34,932 nt of DNA from Acidobacteriota bacterium (GTDB lineage: Bacteria; Actinomycetota; Acidimicrobiia; Acidimicrobiales; UBA8190), in contig JAGWNV010000002.1 of assembly GCA_028872975.1 (NCBI GenBank), forward strand, positions 1-34,932, written 5' to 3'. Positions 1 to 12,788 of this stretch are shown one piece after another. The notes under the pieces were generated by a model. It saw nothing but the letters and a program-made list of their open reading frames with translations. It was not told the origin of the DNA and did not search any database. The translations under genes and the position numbers were made by a program. Every line of letters begins with the position of its first letter. The first letter of the stretch is position 1.

Positions 1-3141
<3,141 letters not shown>

Positions 3142-3147
3142 GCGGCC

Positions 3148-4764
<1,617 letters not shown>

Positions 4765-4771
4765 CCGGCGG

Positions 4772-4788
4772 CGCCGCCGAGGGCGGCG
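4772..4788. terminator. Candidate bidirectional hairpin between convergent genes
   Basis: CGCCGCC-GAG-GGCGGCG, 7-bp perfect stem with 3-nt loop between the gltD stop and the converging CDS stop; no T-tract. Confidence 0.4.
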
Positions 4789-4810
4789 ACCGGGGTCGGC
4801 CGGCCTCGGC

Positions 4811-5884
4811 TCAGGTGCCGAGCGAGGAGGCCGGGGTGGTGCCGGTGGGCACGGCCGGGGTCACCGGCTCGCCCCAGTGGGAGAACGCCACCGTGCTCGT
4901 GCCGCGCTGGCCCTGCAGGGTGCCGGTGATGTCGAGCTCGACGGGCAGGAAGGGCGCCGCCGCCTCGACGTAGAGGACCTGCTGGCCGACGGCCCCGCTG
5001 ACCGAGTCGCGGGGGAGGCCCCCGGTGATGCCGACGACCCGGACGCCGTCGAGGACCTCGGGGGCGCCGAGACGGAGCACCCCGGTCGGCGTGGCCTGGA
5101 GGAGGGCGGATCCGAGGGTCACCCCGGTGGCGATCTGGGAGTACCCGGGGTCGCTCGGGTGGAACACCACCCAGGTGCCGGCGGCCTTGGCGGCGGCCGG
5201 GCCCGGGACGCCGAGGGAGCTCTGGAGGAACCCGGCGTCGGCCTTCAGGTAGACGGCGCCGGGAGTGGCCACCACGGTGGCGTTGCCGACGCTGCCCCCG
5301 ATGGTCTGCTCGCCGACGTGGAGTGCCAGGTCCTCGGTGCCGGTCACCGACACGCTCCCCGCCGACTCGGTGGTGACGAGGTGGACGGAGCCGTCGGTGC
5401 GGGCCGCGGCGAGGCTGCGGTCGAGGACCGACAGGGCCGACGACCCGGCGGGGGGTGCGAGGGTGCCGGACGGGCTCGAAGCCGACCGGTGCCGGAGGAC
5501 GTAGTAGCCGGCGGCGGCGCCGGCCACCACGACGAGCACCACGAGCATGGCGACGAGCCGCCGGTGGCGCCGGCGTCCCGGCGCGGCGTCGGCGACGGGA
5601 GCGGTCTCGGCCACGACCTCGGCGGCGGGCACCTCGTCGGTGACGACGGGAGGCACCGACGCGGCGACGGGAGCGGCGGGGGGATCGCCGATGACCATGT
5701 GGGCCAGCGCCGGCGTGGGGACGGGCGGGGGCTCGTGGGGCTCCTCGCAGCGCTGCCAGCCGGCGCCGTCCCAGCGCATGTGGACGGTCCAGCGGGCGCC
5801 GTTCCAGTAGGTGATGTGCCGTGGGTCCCCGGGGTCGCGGTGCCAGCGGGGCGCGCCGACGTCGAGATCGGCGGTGACCGTCAC
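4811..5884 (-). CDS. DUF2510-like domain membrane-anchored protein with extracytoplasmic C-terminal domain
   Basis: N-terminal APRWHRDPGDPRHITYWNGARWTVHMRWDG resembles the DUF2510 W..DP..YW.G..WT pattern, then a single TM helix (LVAMLVVLVVVAGAAAGYYVL) and a ~200 aa Ala/Gly/Thr/Val-rich domain; GTG start. Confidence 0.7.
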   Translation of the reverse strand: MTVTADLDVGAPRWHRDPGDPRHITYWNGARWTVHMRWDGAGWQRCEEPHEPPPVPTPALAHMVIGDPPAAPVAASVPPVVTDEVPAAEVVAETAPVADAAPGRRRHRRLVAMLVVLVVVAGAAAGYYVLRHRSASSPSGTLAPPAGSSALSVLDRSLAAARTDGSVHLVTTESAGSVSVTGTEDLALHVGEQTIGGSVGNATVVATPGAVYLKADAGFLQSSLGVPGPAAAKAAGTWVVFHPSDPGYSQIATGVTLGSALLQATPTGVLRLGAPEVLDGVRVVGITGGLPRDSVSGAVGQQVLYVEAAAPFLPVELDITGTLQGQRGTSTVAFSHWGEPVTPAVPTGTTPASSLGT

Positions 5885-6012
5885 GGTCGCCGTCCGCGGT
5901 CGTCCAGGATCAGAGGTGCCGAAGGCTGCACATGGCGATCATCGGGAGACGGGCGGCCGTCCTGAACCCCAACGATCACCCAAAGCCCGTCCCCGGGGCC
6001 GGGCGGCGGGGC

Positions 6013-6978
6013 TCAGTAACCGGGGCCGTGGTCGAGGACCCGGCGGGGGGCGTCCACCATCATGGCCCTGACCTGGTCGTCGGTGACGCCCTGGTCGGCC
6101 AGGGCCGGCAGGACGTCCCTGCTGATGTGCAGGTAGTGCCAGTCGGCGGCCACGGACTGGAGCAGCTCGGGCTCGTACCAGTCGAAGTGGCAGTTGGCGT
6201 CGTGGGAGAGGACCATCCGGTCGGCCCGGCCCATGGCGCAGAGTGTGGCCACCGTGGCCACCCGCTCGGCCGTGGGGCCGATCCCGAAGCGGTCCATGCC
6301 CAGCACCGAACCGGCGTCCATGAGCGTGGTCAGGTAGTCGATGTCGGTGCTGTCCCCGCTGTGGCCGATGACGACCCGCGACAGGTCGACGCCCTCCTCG
6401 CCGAAGACCCGTTGCTGGTCGAGCCCCCGCTTGGTGGCGGCGTGGGTGTGGGTCGAGATGGGCAGGCCGGTGGCCCGGTGCACCCGGGCCACGGCCCGGA
6501 GGATGCGCTCGACGGCCGGGGTGAGCCCGGGCTCGTCGGTGCAGCACTTCAAGATCCCGGGCCGCACACCGGTGCCGGCGATGCCCTCCTCGACGTCGTG
6601 GAGGAAGAACTCGTCGAGGGCGTCCACCCCGCTCTTGCGGAGCCCGGCCGCCCGGCCGTCGAAGTAGTGGGGGAGGACCTCGTAGGTGTAGTAGCCGGTG
6701 GCCACGACGATGTGGACGGGGACCCGAGCGGCGACCTCCTGGACGAGTTCGACGTCGCGGCCGAGGCCGGGGACGGTGAGATCCACGATGGTGCCGATGC
6801 CGGCCTCGGCCAGCTCGTGGAGCCGCTCGACGGCGTTCTCGACGGCGGCCCTGGCGTCGAAGCCCGTGGGCCAGTTCCGCTCGAGCTCGAGCGACCTGAT
6901 GAAGACGTGCTCGTGCATGAGCGTCGGGCCGAGCGCCTCGGCGTCGACCGGCCCTCGCACCGTCTGGACCTGCCCCAC
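6013..6978 (-). CDS. Phosphotriesterase-like amidohydrolase (PTE/PLL family)
   Basis: Metal-site residues: LMHEHVF (HxH), GILKCCTDEPG (carbamylated-Lys position), STHTHA, IGHSGD, LSHDAN. Confidence 0.88.
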   Translation of the reverse strand: MGQVQTVRGPVDAEALGPTLMHEHVFIRSLELERNWPTGFDARAAVENAVERLHELAEAGIGTIVDLTVPGLGRDVELVQEVAARVPVHIVVATGYYTYEVLPHYFDGRAAGLRKSGVDALDEFFLHDVEEGIAGTGVRPGILKCCTDEPGLTPAVERILRAVARVHRATGLPISTHTHAATKRGLDQQRVFGEEGVDLSRVVIGHSGDSTDIDYLTTLMDAGSVLGMDRFGIGPTAERVATVATLCAMGRADRMVLSHDANCHFDWYEPELLQSVAADWHYLHISRDVLPALADQGVTDDQVRAMMVDAPRRVLDHGPGY

Positions 6979-7027
6979 GTCGCCTCCCCTTGTGCCCGCC
7001 GGCCCTACCGGCGGTGCGGTGGTCGGA

Positions 7028-7438
7028 TCAGCCGGCCCGGTCGGGCCCGGCGCGCTCCACGGTCATCTGCAGGATCACCCGCCGGTCGCGTGCCATGGCG
7101 GCCCGGTAGTCGTCCCAGTCGGGATGCTCGCCCGCCACCGACCGGTAGTAGTCGACGAGGCCCTCCATGGCCTCGGGCAGCGACACCACCGCCACCGGGC
7201 CCTCCACCTGGACCCAGGGCTCGCCGAAGAACGAGTCGCCGAAGACGCAGATCGAGGCGAAGGGCCGGCGTCGGAGGTTCGCCACCTTCATGGCCGTCTC
7301 CCGCGAGCTCACCACCACCCTGTCGCCGAGGACCGCGGCGCTCACCGGGGACAGCTGCGGCCGCCCGTCGGACCGCGTGGTGGCCATGACGGCGTGGTGC
7401 TGGCGGCGCACGACCTCGAGGGCATCGGAGATCTCCAT
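7028..7438 (-). CDS. PPOX-class (pyridoxamine 5'-phosphate oxidase-like / F420-dependent) flavin/deazaflavin enzyme
   Basis: MEISDALEVVRRQHHAVMATTRSDGRPQLSPVSAAVLGDRVVVSSRETAMKVANLRRRP is typical of the split beta-barrel family. The ORF track extends further upstream, but the ATG at 7438 fits homology and promoter. Confidence 0.85.
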   Translation of the reverse strand: MEISDALEVVRRQHHAVMATTRSDGRPQLSPVSAAVLGDRVVVSSRETAMKVANLRRRPFASICVFGDSFFGEPWVQVEGPVAVVSLPEAMEGLVDYYRSVAGEHPDWDDYRAAMARDRRVILQMTVERAGPDRAG

Positions 7439-7446
7439 CCCGGCGC

Positions 7447-7452
7447 AGGCTA
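7447..7452 (-). promoter_or_regulatory. -10-like TAGCCT, 8 nt before ATG of the PPOX gene
   Basis: Reverse strand TAGCCT-GCGCCGGG-ATG. Confidence 0.45.
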
Positions 7453-7510
7453 CCGCCGCCCCGGCGGAGCCCGCCGACGGCCGGCCCCGGTCGCCGCGCA
7501 GGGCTGCCGG

Positions 7511-7516
7511 TAGGCT
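7511..7516 (+). promoter_or_regulatory. -10-like TAGGCT, 7 nt before ATG of acyl-CoA synthetase
   Basis: TAGGCT-TCGGCCG-ATG. Confidence 0.45.
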
Positions 7517-7523
7517 TCGGCCG

Positions 7524-9158
7524 ATGCGAAGCACCATGCAAGACGGGCCGCTCCTGGTGAGTGGCATCCTCCGCCACGGCCAGCGCGTCTACGGCGACAG
7601 CCTGGTCGTGAGCGCCACGCCGGAGGGCTTCCGGCAGGCCACCTTCGGCGACGTGGCGGCCAGGGCCGAGCAGCTGGCCAAGGCCCTGGCCCGCCTGGGC
7701 GTGGGAGAGGGCGACCGCGTGGGGACCTTCATGTGGAACGACCAGGAGCACCTCGAGGCCTACCTGGGCGTCCCCTCCATGGGCGCGGTGCTCCACACCC
7801 TCAACATCCGGCTCTTCCCCGACCAGCTCGCCTACGTCGTGAACCACGCCGAGGACAAGGTCGTGGTCGTCGACAGCTCGCTGGCCCCCCTCTTGGCCCG
7901 GGTGCGAGGGGACCTGAAGACCGTCGAGCACGTGGTGGTGGTGGGCGGTCCCGTCGATGGCCTGGGCGAGACGCTCGCCTACGAGGACCTCCTCGCCGCC
8001 GAGGAGCCGGGGATGTCGTGGCCAGCCCTCGACGAACGGTCGGCGGCGGCCATGTGCTACACGAGCGGCACGACCGGCGACCCGAAGGGGGTCGTCTACT
8101 CGCACCGGTCGACCTATCTCCACTCCATGGCCGGCACGAGCGCCAACGGCATCGGCGCCGCCGAGGGCGATCGGGTGCTCGTCATCGTGCCGATGTTCCA
8201 CGCCAACGCCTGGGGCATGCCCTACACCGCCTTCATGGCCGGCACCGACCTCGTGATGCCCGAGCGGTTCCTCCAGGCCGAGCCCCTGGCGAAGATGTTC
8301 GCCGAGCTGCGCCCCACGCTGTCGCTCGGGGTCCCCACCATCTGGAACGACCTCCTCCGGTACTCGCAGTCCCACCCCGTCGACCTGTCCTCGGTCCGGC
8401 TCCTCACCGCCGGCGGCTCGGCGGTGCCCCGGTCGCTCATCGAGGCCTACCGGGACCGGTTCGGCGTGGAGATGATGCAGGGTTGGGGGATGACCGAGAC
8501 GAGCCCGGTGTGCGCCGTGGCCAAGCCGCCCAAGGGGACGCCGGCCGAGGAGGAGATGGACTGGCGGGTGAAGGCGGGCCGGGTCGTGGCCGGGGTGGAG
8601 GTCCGCGTCGTCGACGAGGCCGGCGACGAGCTGCCCGCCGACGGGGAGGCCCTCGGGGAGTTCGAGGTGCGCGGCCCGTGGATCACCGGCGCCTACTACG
8701 GCGACGCCTCCGCCGACCGGTTCCACGACGGCTGGCTCCGCACCGGCGACGTGGGGACGCTCGACGCCAAGGGGTTCATGGTCATCTCCGACCGGTCCAA
8801 GGACGTCATCAAGTCCGGTGGCGAGTGGATCTCCTCGGTCGAGCTCGAGAACGAGGTCATGGCCCACCCCCAGGTGTTCGAGGCCGCCGTCGTGGGCGTC
8901 CCCGACGACCGGTGGGCCGAGCGGCCGCTCGTGGTGGTGGTGCCCGCCGAAGGGCCCCGGCCGGACCCCTCGGAGCTCGTCGCCTTCCTCGCCCCCCGGG
9001 TGGCCCGGTGGTGGCTGCCCGAGCGCTGGGCCTTCGCCGACGAGCTGCCCAAGACCTCGGTCGGCAAGTTCGACAAGAAGGCCCTGCGGGCCAAGCTCGG
9101 CGAAGGGGCCCTCGAGGTCGTCACCGTCGCCCCGCCTGGGCAGGGCGAAGGCGTCTAG
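7524..9158 (+). CDS. Acyl-CoA synthetase (AMP-forming, FadD-like)
   Basis: AMP-binding motif YTSGTTGDPKGVVYSHR, WGMTETSPV, DRSKDVIKSGGEWISS, C-terminal KTSVGKFDKKALRA. ATG at 7524 chosen over the track's 7167. Confidence 0.95.
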   Translation: MRSTMQDGPLLVSGILRHGQRVYGDSLVVSATPEGFRQATFGDVAARAEQLAKALARLGVGEGDRVGTFMWNDQEHLEAYLGVPSMGAVLHTLNIRLFPDQLAYVVNHAEDKVVVVDSSLAPLLARVRGDLKTVEHVVVVGGPVDGLGETLAYEDLLAAEEPGMSWPALDERSAAAMCYTSGTTGDPKGVVYSHRSTYLHSMAGTSANGIGAAEGDRVLVIVPMFHANAWGMPYTAFMAGTDLVMPERFLQAEPLAKMFAELRPTLSLGVPTIWNDLLRYSQSHPVDLSSVRLLTAGGSAVPRSLIEAYRDRFGVEMMQGWGMTETSPVCAVAKPPKGTPAEEEMDWRVKAGRVVAGVEVRVVDEAGDELPADGEALGEFEVRGPWITGAYYGDASADRFHDGWLRTGDVGTLDAKGFMVISDRSKDVIKSGGEWISSVELENEVMAHPQVFEAAVVGVPDDRWAERPLVVVVPAEGPRPDPSELVAFLAPRVARWWLPERWAFADELPKTSVGKFDKKALRAKLGEGALEVVTVAPPGQGEGV

Positions 9159-9164
9159 CCCGGG

Positions 9165-9377
9165 ATGGGCAGCGAGGAGATCGCCGAGCGGCTCTCGGCC
9201 ATCGCCGAGGACCTGGCCGACCTGGCCCTCGACCGGCTCCGCCAGGCCTCCGAGGAGCTGGGCGCGAGCGGCCGGCCCGATCCCGCCCTCCTGGCCGAGG
9301 AGCGGCGGCTCACCCGGGCCCGGCGGGCCGTCGAGAAGGCGGTGACGGTGCTGCAGGAGGGCGCGGGTCGGAGTTGA
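9165..9377 (+). CDS. Small helical hypothetical protein (70 aa)
   Basis: ATG 6 bp after the fadD-like stop; strongly heptad/amphipathic sequence EEIAERLSAIAEDLADLALDRLRQ...RRAVEKAVTVLQ. Confidence 0.65.
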   Translation: MGSEEIAERLSAIAEDLADLALDRLRQASEELGASGRPDPALLAEERRLTRARRAVEKAVTVLQEGAGRS

Positions 9378-10443
9378 GGGCGTCGATGAGCTGACGGAGC
9401 CGCCCGTAGTGGAAGCGGTCGAACCGCAGCGCCAGGCGGGGCAGGTCGAGATGGTCGTGGCCGGCCCGTTCGGGGGCCAGGGGCTTGGTGGGACGGATCG
9501 TCCCCCCGGTGAGGATGTCGGCGAACCGGTGGTTCAGGTCCTGGAGCCGGGAACGGCTCGGCAGGCTGCGGAGCCGGACGACGAGGAGGTCGCCCACCCA
9601 CCGGCACGAGTGGTAGTTGCGGTAGAAGCCGAGCAGCTCCCCGGCGGCCTCCTCGATGTCGGCGGTGACCTTGTAGAGGGCGTGGTCCTCGTCGGAGACG
9701 AGGCCGCGCGCCGTCACCTGCTCGTCGACGAAGCCCCGCCAGCCTGCCCAGTAGTCGCCGCCGGGCACGTCGAGGAGCACCAGGGGGGCGGGCTGCGCCT
9801 TGCCGGTCTGGAGCAAGGTGAGCAGCTCGAAGGCCTCGTCGAGGGTGCCGAAGCCGCCGGGGAGCACGGCGTAGGCGTCGGACTCCTTGATGAGCATGAG
9901 CTTGCGGGTGAAGAAGTACCGCATCTCCACGAGCTTGGGGTCCTGGGCGATGAAGGGGTTGGCCCCCTGCTCGTGGGGCAGCCGGATGTTGACCCCGAGG
10001 GACCGCTCCCGGCCCGCCCCCTCCATGGCTGCCTCCATGATCCCCGGCCCGGCGCCGGTCACCACCATCCACCCCGCCGCCGCCATCCGGGCCGCCAGCC
10101 GCCGGGCCTGGAGGTAGAGGGGGTCCTCGGGCAGGGTCCGGGCCGACCCGAAGAAGGTGACCTTCATGCCGTGGCGATAGGGGCGGAAGACGCGGAAGGC
10201 CTCGGCCATCTCGGCCAGGGCGGCGGAGGCGAGCTTCAAGTCGAGGGCGTCGGTGCCCTCGTCGGCGAGGTGGACGACGGTGCCGAGGATGGCCCGGTAG
10301 AGGTCGTGGCGCTCGGTGATGCCGAGGGCGTCGAGGAAGGCCTCGAGCAGCTCGGTGCGGCGGGGGTCGACGGCGTCGTCGGGGGTGACCGTCTCCACAC
10401 CGGCGTCGTCGGCGACGAGCGGCGGGACGGGCCCCTCGGTCAC
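9310..10443 (-). CDS. LOG-family (TIGR00730-like Rossmann-fold) nucleotide/cytokinin-riboside phosphoribohydrolase-like protein
   Basis: FFGSART, VTGAGPGIMEAAMEGAG and the diagnostic PGGFGTLDE motif. Confidence 0.9.
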   Translation of the reverse strand: MTEGPVPPLVADDAGVETVTPDDAVDPRRTELLEAFLDALGITERHDLYRAILGTVVHLADEGTDALDLKLASAALAEMAEAFRVFRPYRHGMKVTFFGSARTLPEDPLYLQARRLAARMAAAGWMVVTGAGPGIMEAAMEGAGRERSLGVNIRLPHEQGANPFIAQDPKLVEMRYFFTRKLMLIKESDAYAVLPGGFGTLDEAFELLTLLQTGKAQPAPLVLLDVPGGDYWAGWRGFVDEQVTARGLVSDEDHALYKVTADIEEAAGELLGFYRNYHSCRWVGDLLVVRLRSLPSRSRLQDLNHRFADILTGGTIRPTKPLAPERAGHDHLDLPRLALRFDRFHYGRLRQLIDALNSDPRPPAAPSPPSRRPAGPG

Positions 10444-10462
10444 CGGGAGGGGGGCGGGGCGC

Positions 10463-12733
10463 TCAGCACGGCGCCGGCACCCGGCCGTAGAGGGTCGTGC
10501 GCTGCGCGAGAGGGCGCCCCAGCGGTGCCGTCACGGCCCGGAAGGCCTCCTCGTCCATCTCCTGGCCGTGGCTGGCGCCGGCGGCCCGGGAGATGTTCTC
10601 GTCCATGAGCGTCCCGCCCAGGTCGTTGGCGCCGGCCAGGAGTGCCTGGGCCACTCCCTCGGTGCCCATCTTCACCCAGCTCACCTGCACGTTGTCGACG
10701 AGACCGGTGTAGGCGATGCGGCCCACGGCGTGCATGAGCAGCGCCTCGCGGAAGGTGGGGCCGCGCCGGGACCGGTGCTGGAGGTAGATGGGCGCCGCCA
10801 TGTGGACGAAGGGGAGGGGCACGAATTCGGTGAACCCGCCGGTCTCCTTCTGGAGGTCCCGGGTGCACACGAGGTGCCGCGCCCATGACCTCGGCCGTTC
10901 GATGGAGCCGAACATGATGGTGATGTTCGACCGCAGGCCCACGCCGTGGGCGGTCCGATGCGCCTCGAGCCACTCCTCGGTGTCGATCTTGTCCGGGCAC
11001 AGCACGGCGCGGACCTCGTCGTCGAGGATCTCGGCGGCCGTCCCCGGCAGGGTGGCGAGCCCGGCCTCCTTCAGGGTGCGGAGGTACTCGCCCAGGGGCA
11101 CCCCGAGCCGGCGGGCGCCTTCGGTCACCTCGAGGGCGGTGAACCCGTGGATGTGGATCCGATCCGACGCCGCCCGGACGGCCCCGATCACCTCGAGGTA
11201 GTAGTTCCCGTCGAAGGAGGGATGGATCCCGCCCTGGAGGCAGACCTCGGTGGCCCCGGCCTCCTCCGCCTCCTTCACCCGCTCGGTGATGTCGCCCAGC
11301 TCGAGGAGGTAGGGCGCCCCCCGCAGGTTGAGCGACAGGGGCCCCTTCGAGAAGGCGCAGAAGCGGCACTTGAAGGTGCAGACGTTGGTGTAGTTGATGT
11401 TCCGGTTGGCGACGAAGGTGACGACGTCGCCCACGGCGCGCCGGCGCAGGTCGTCGGCGAGGGCGCAGACGTCTCGCACCTCGGGGCCACGGGCGCCGAA
11501 GAGGACGGTGAGCTCCTCCTCCCCGGGTTCCTGGCCGAGCGCCACGCCGTCGAGGACCTCGCCGACGGCACCTCCGGTGCCCGACCGCCGCCCCGGCGGT
11601 GGCGCCAGGAGCCCCGGGGGTTCGGTGGTCCCCCCCGCGCACCAGGGGTGGTCCCGGGCCAGGCCCTCGGCGTCGGCCCGGTCGAGGACACTGAAGCGCA
11701 TGTCGGGATGGAGCCACCGGTCGGGCTCGGCGGCGAACTCGGGATAGATGGTGAGGCGCGGGGCCAGGCAGTAGCCGGCCGCCTCGGTGGCCTCGGTGAG
11801 CACCGCCAGCGCCGGCCAGGCCCGCTCGGGGTTCACGTGGTCGGCGGTCACGGGCGAGACGCCCCCCCAGTCGTCGATCCCGGACCCGGCCAGGGCCACG
11901 AGGTCGTCGGCCAGGTTGGGCGGCGCCTGGAGGTGGACCTCGGGCGGGAGGACGAGGCGGGCCACGGCGATCGTCCACCACAGCTCCTCCTCGGCGCAGG
12001 CGGGCTCGCCGGCCATGGCCGTGCCCGGCTTGGGGAGGAAGTTCTGGACGATCACCTCCTGGACGTGCCCGAAGCGCCGGTGGGCGGCGGCGATGGCCGA
12101 GAGCGTCCGGATCCGGTCGGGGCGGCTGTCGCCGATGCCGACGAGGAGACCGGTGGTGAACGGCACGCCCCGGGCCCCGGCGGCCTCGAGGGTGGCCAGG
12201 CGGCGGGCCGGGGTCTTGTCCGGGGCGAGCCGGTGACAGGCCAGGGTGTCGTCGAGCGACTCGAGCATCATCCCCTGACTGGCCGTGACGGCCCGCAGTC
12301 GGGCCAGCTCGTCGCCGCCGAGGGCGCCGGCGTTGGCGTGGGGGAGGAGCCCCGTGCGGTCCCGGACCAGCCCGCACATCTCGGCCAGGTAGGAGATCGT
12401 GGAGTCGTGCCCGCGCTCGGCCAGCCAGGCGCGGGCGACCGGGTAGCGGTCCTCGGGGGCCTCCCCGAGGGTGAACAGCGCCTCGTGGCAGCCCGCCTCG
12501 GCCCCTGCCTCGGCAATGGCGAGGACCTCCTCGGGGGAGAGGTAGGGCGCCTGCAGCCGGGCCGGAGGCTGGGCGAAGGTGCAGTAGCCGCACCGGTCCC
12601 GACAGAGCTGGGTGAGGGGGATGAAGACCTTCGGCGAATAGGTCATCCGCGTGCCGTGCACCGACGTCCGGCGGGCCCGGGCCTCGGTGCGGAGCTCGGC
12701 CAGCGGGACGCCGAGCAGCTCCCGGGGGTCCAC
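10463..12733 (-). CDS. fbiC: Bifunctional FO synthase (fused CofG-CofH)
   Basis: Two radical-SAM CX3CX2C motifs: CRDRCGYC (N-half) and CTFKCRFC (C-half), plus CofH-type NRNINYTNVC. Start GTG at 12733 (alternative GTG 12742 overlaps the -10-like TACAGT). The track's 967-aa ORF is an upstream extension through another gene. Confidence 0.95.
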   Translation of the reverse strand: MDPRELLGVPLAELRTEARARRTSVHGTRMTYSPKVFIPLTQLCRDRCGYCTFAQPPARLQAPYLSPEEVLAIAEAGAEAGCHEALFTLGEAPEDRYPVARAWLAERGHDSTISYLAEMCGLVRDRTGLLPHANAGALGGDELARLRAVTASQGMMLESLDDTLACHRLAPDKTPARRLATLEAAGARGVPFTTGLLVGIGDSRPDRIRTLSAIAAAHRRFGHVQEVIVQNFLPKPGTAMAGEPACAEEELWWTIAVARLVLPPEVHLQAPPNLADDLVALAGSGIDDWGGVSPVTADHVNPERAWPALAVLTEATEAAGYCLAPRLTIYPEFAAEPDRWLHPDMRFSVLDRADAEGLARDHPWCAGGTTEPPGLLAPPPGRRSGTGGAVGEVLDGVALGQEPGEEELTVLFGARGPEVRDVCALADDLRRRAVGDVVTFVANRNINYTNVCTFKCRFCAFSKGPLSLNLRGAPYLLELGDITERVKEAEEAGATEVCLQGGIHPSFDGNYYLEVIGAVRAASDRIHIHGFTALEVTEGARRLGVPLGEYLRTLKEAGLATLPGTAAEILDDEVRAVLCPDKIDTEEWLEAHRTAHGVGLRSNITIMFGSIERPRSWARHLVCTRDLQKETGGFTEFVPLPFVHMAAPIYLQHRSRRGPTFREALLMHAVGRIAYTGLVDNVQVSWVKMGTEGVAQALLAGANDLGGTLMDENISRAAGASHGQEMDEEAFRAVTAPLGRPLAQRTTLYGRVPAPC

Positions 12734-12740
12734 GGCGCTC

Positions 12741-12746
12741 ACTGTA
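12741..12746 (-). promoter_or_regulatory. -10-like TACAGT, 7 nt before GTG 12733 of fbiC
   Basis: Reverse strand TACAGT-GAGCGCC-GTG. Confidence 0.45.
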
Positions 12747-12788
12747 CCGGGGCCCGCCTGCGCCACCGCCGGTGCCTCGGCGCCACGC

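Noticed and set aside
7005-8867. 620-aa minus-strand ORF opposite the acyl-CoA synthetase
   Set aside because: Antisense shadow ORF, His/Gly/Val-rich composition typical of the frame opposite GC3-rich genes.
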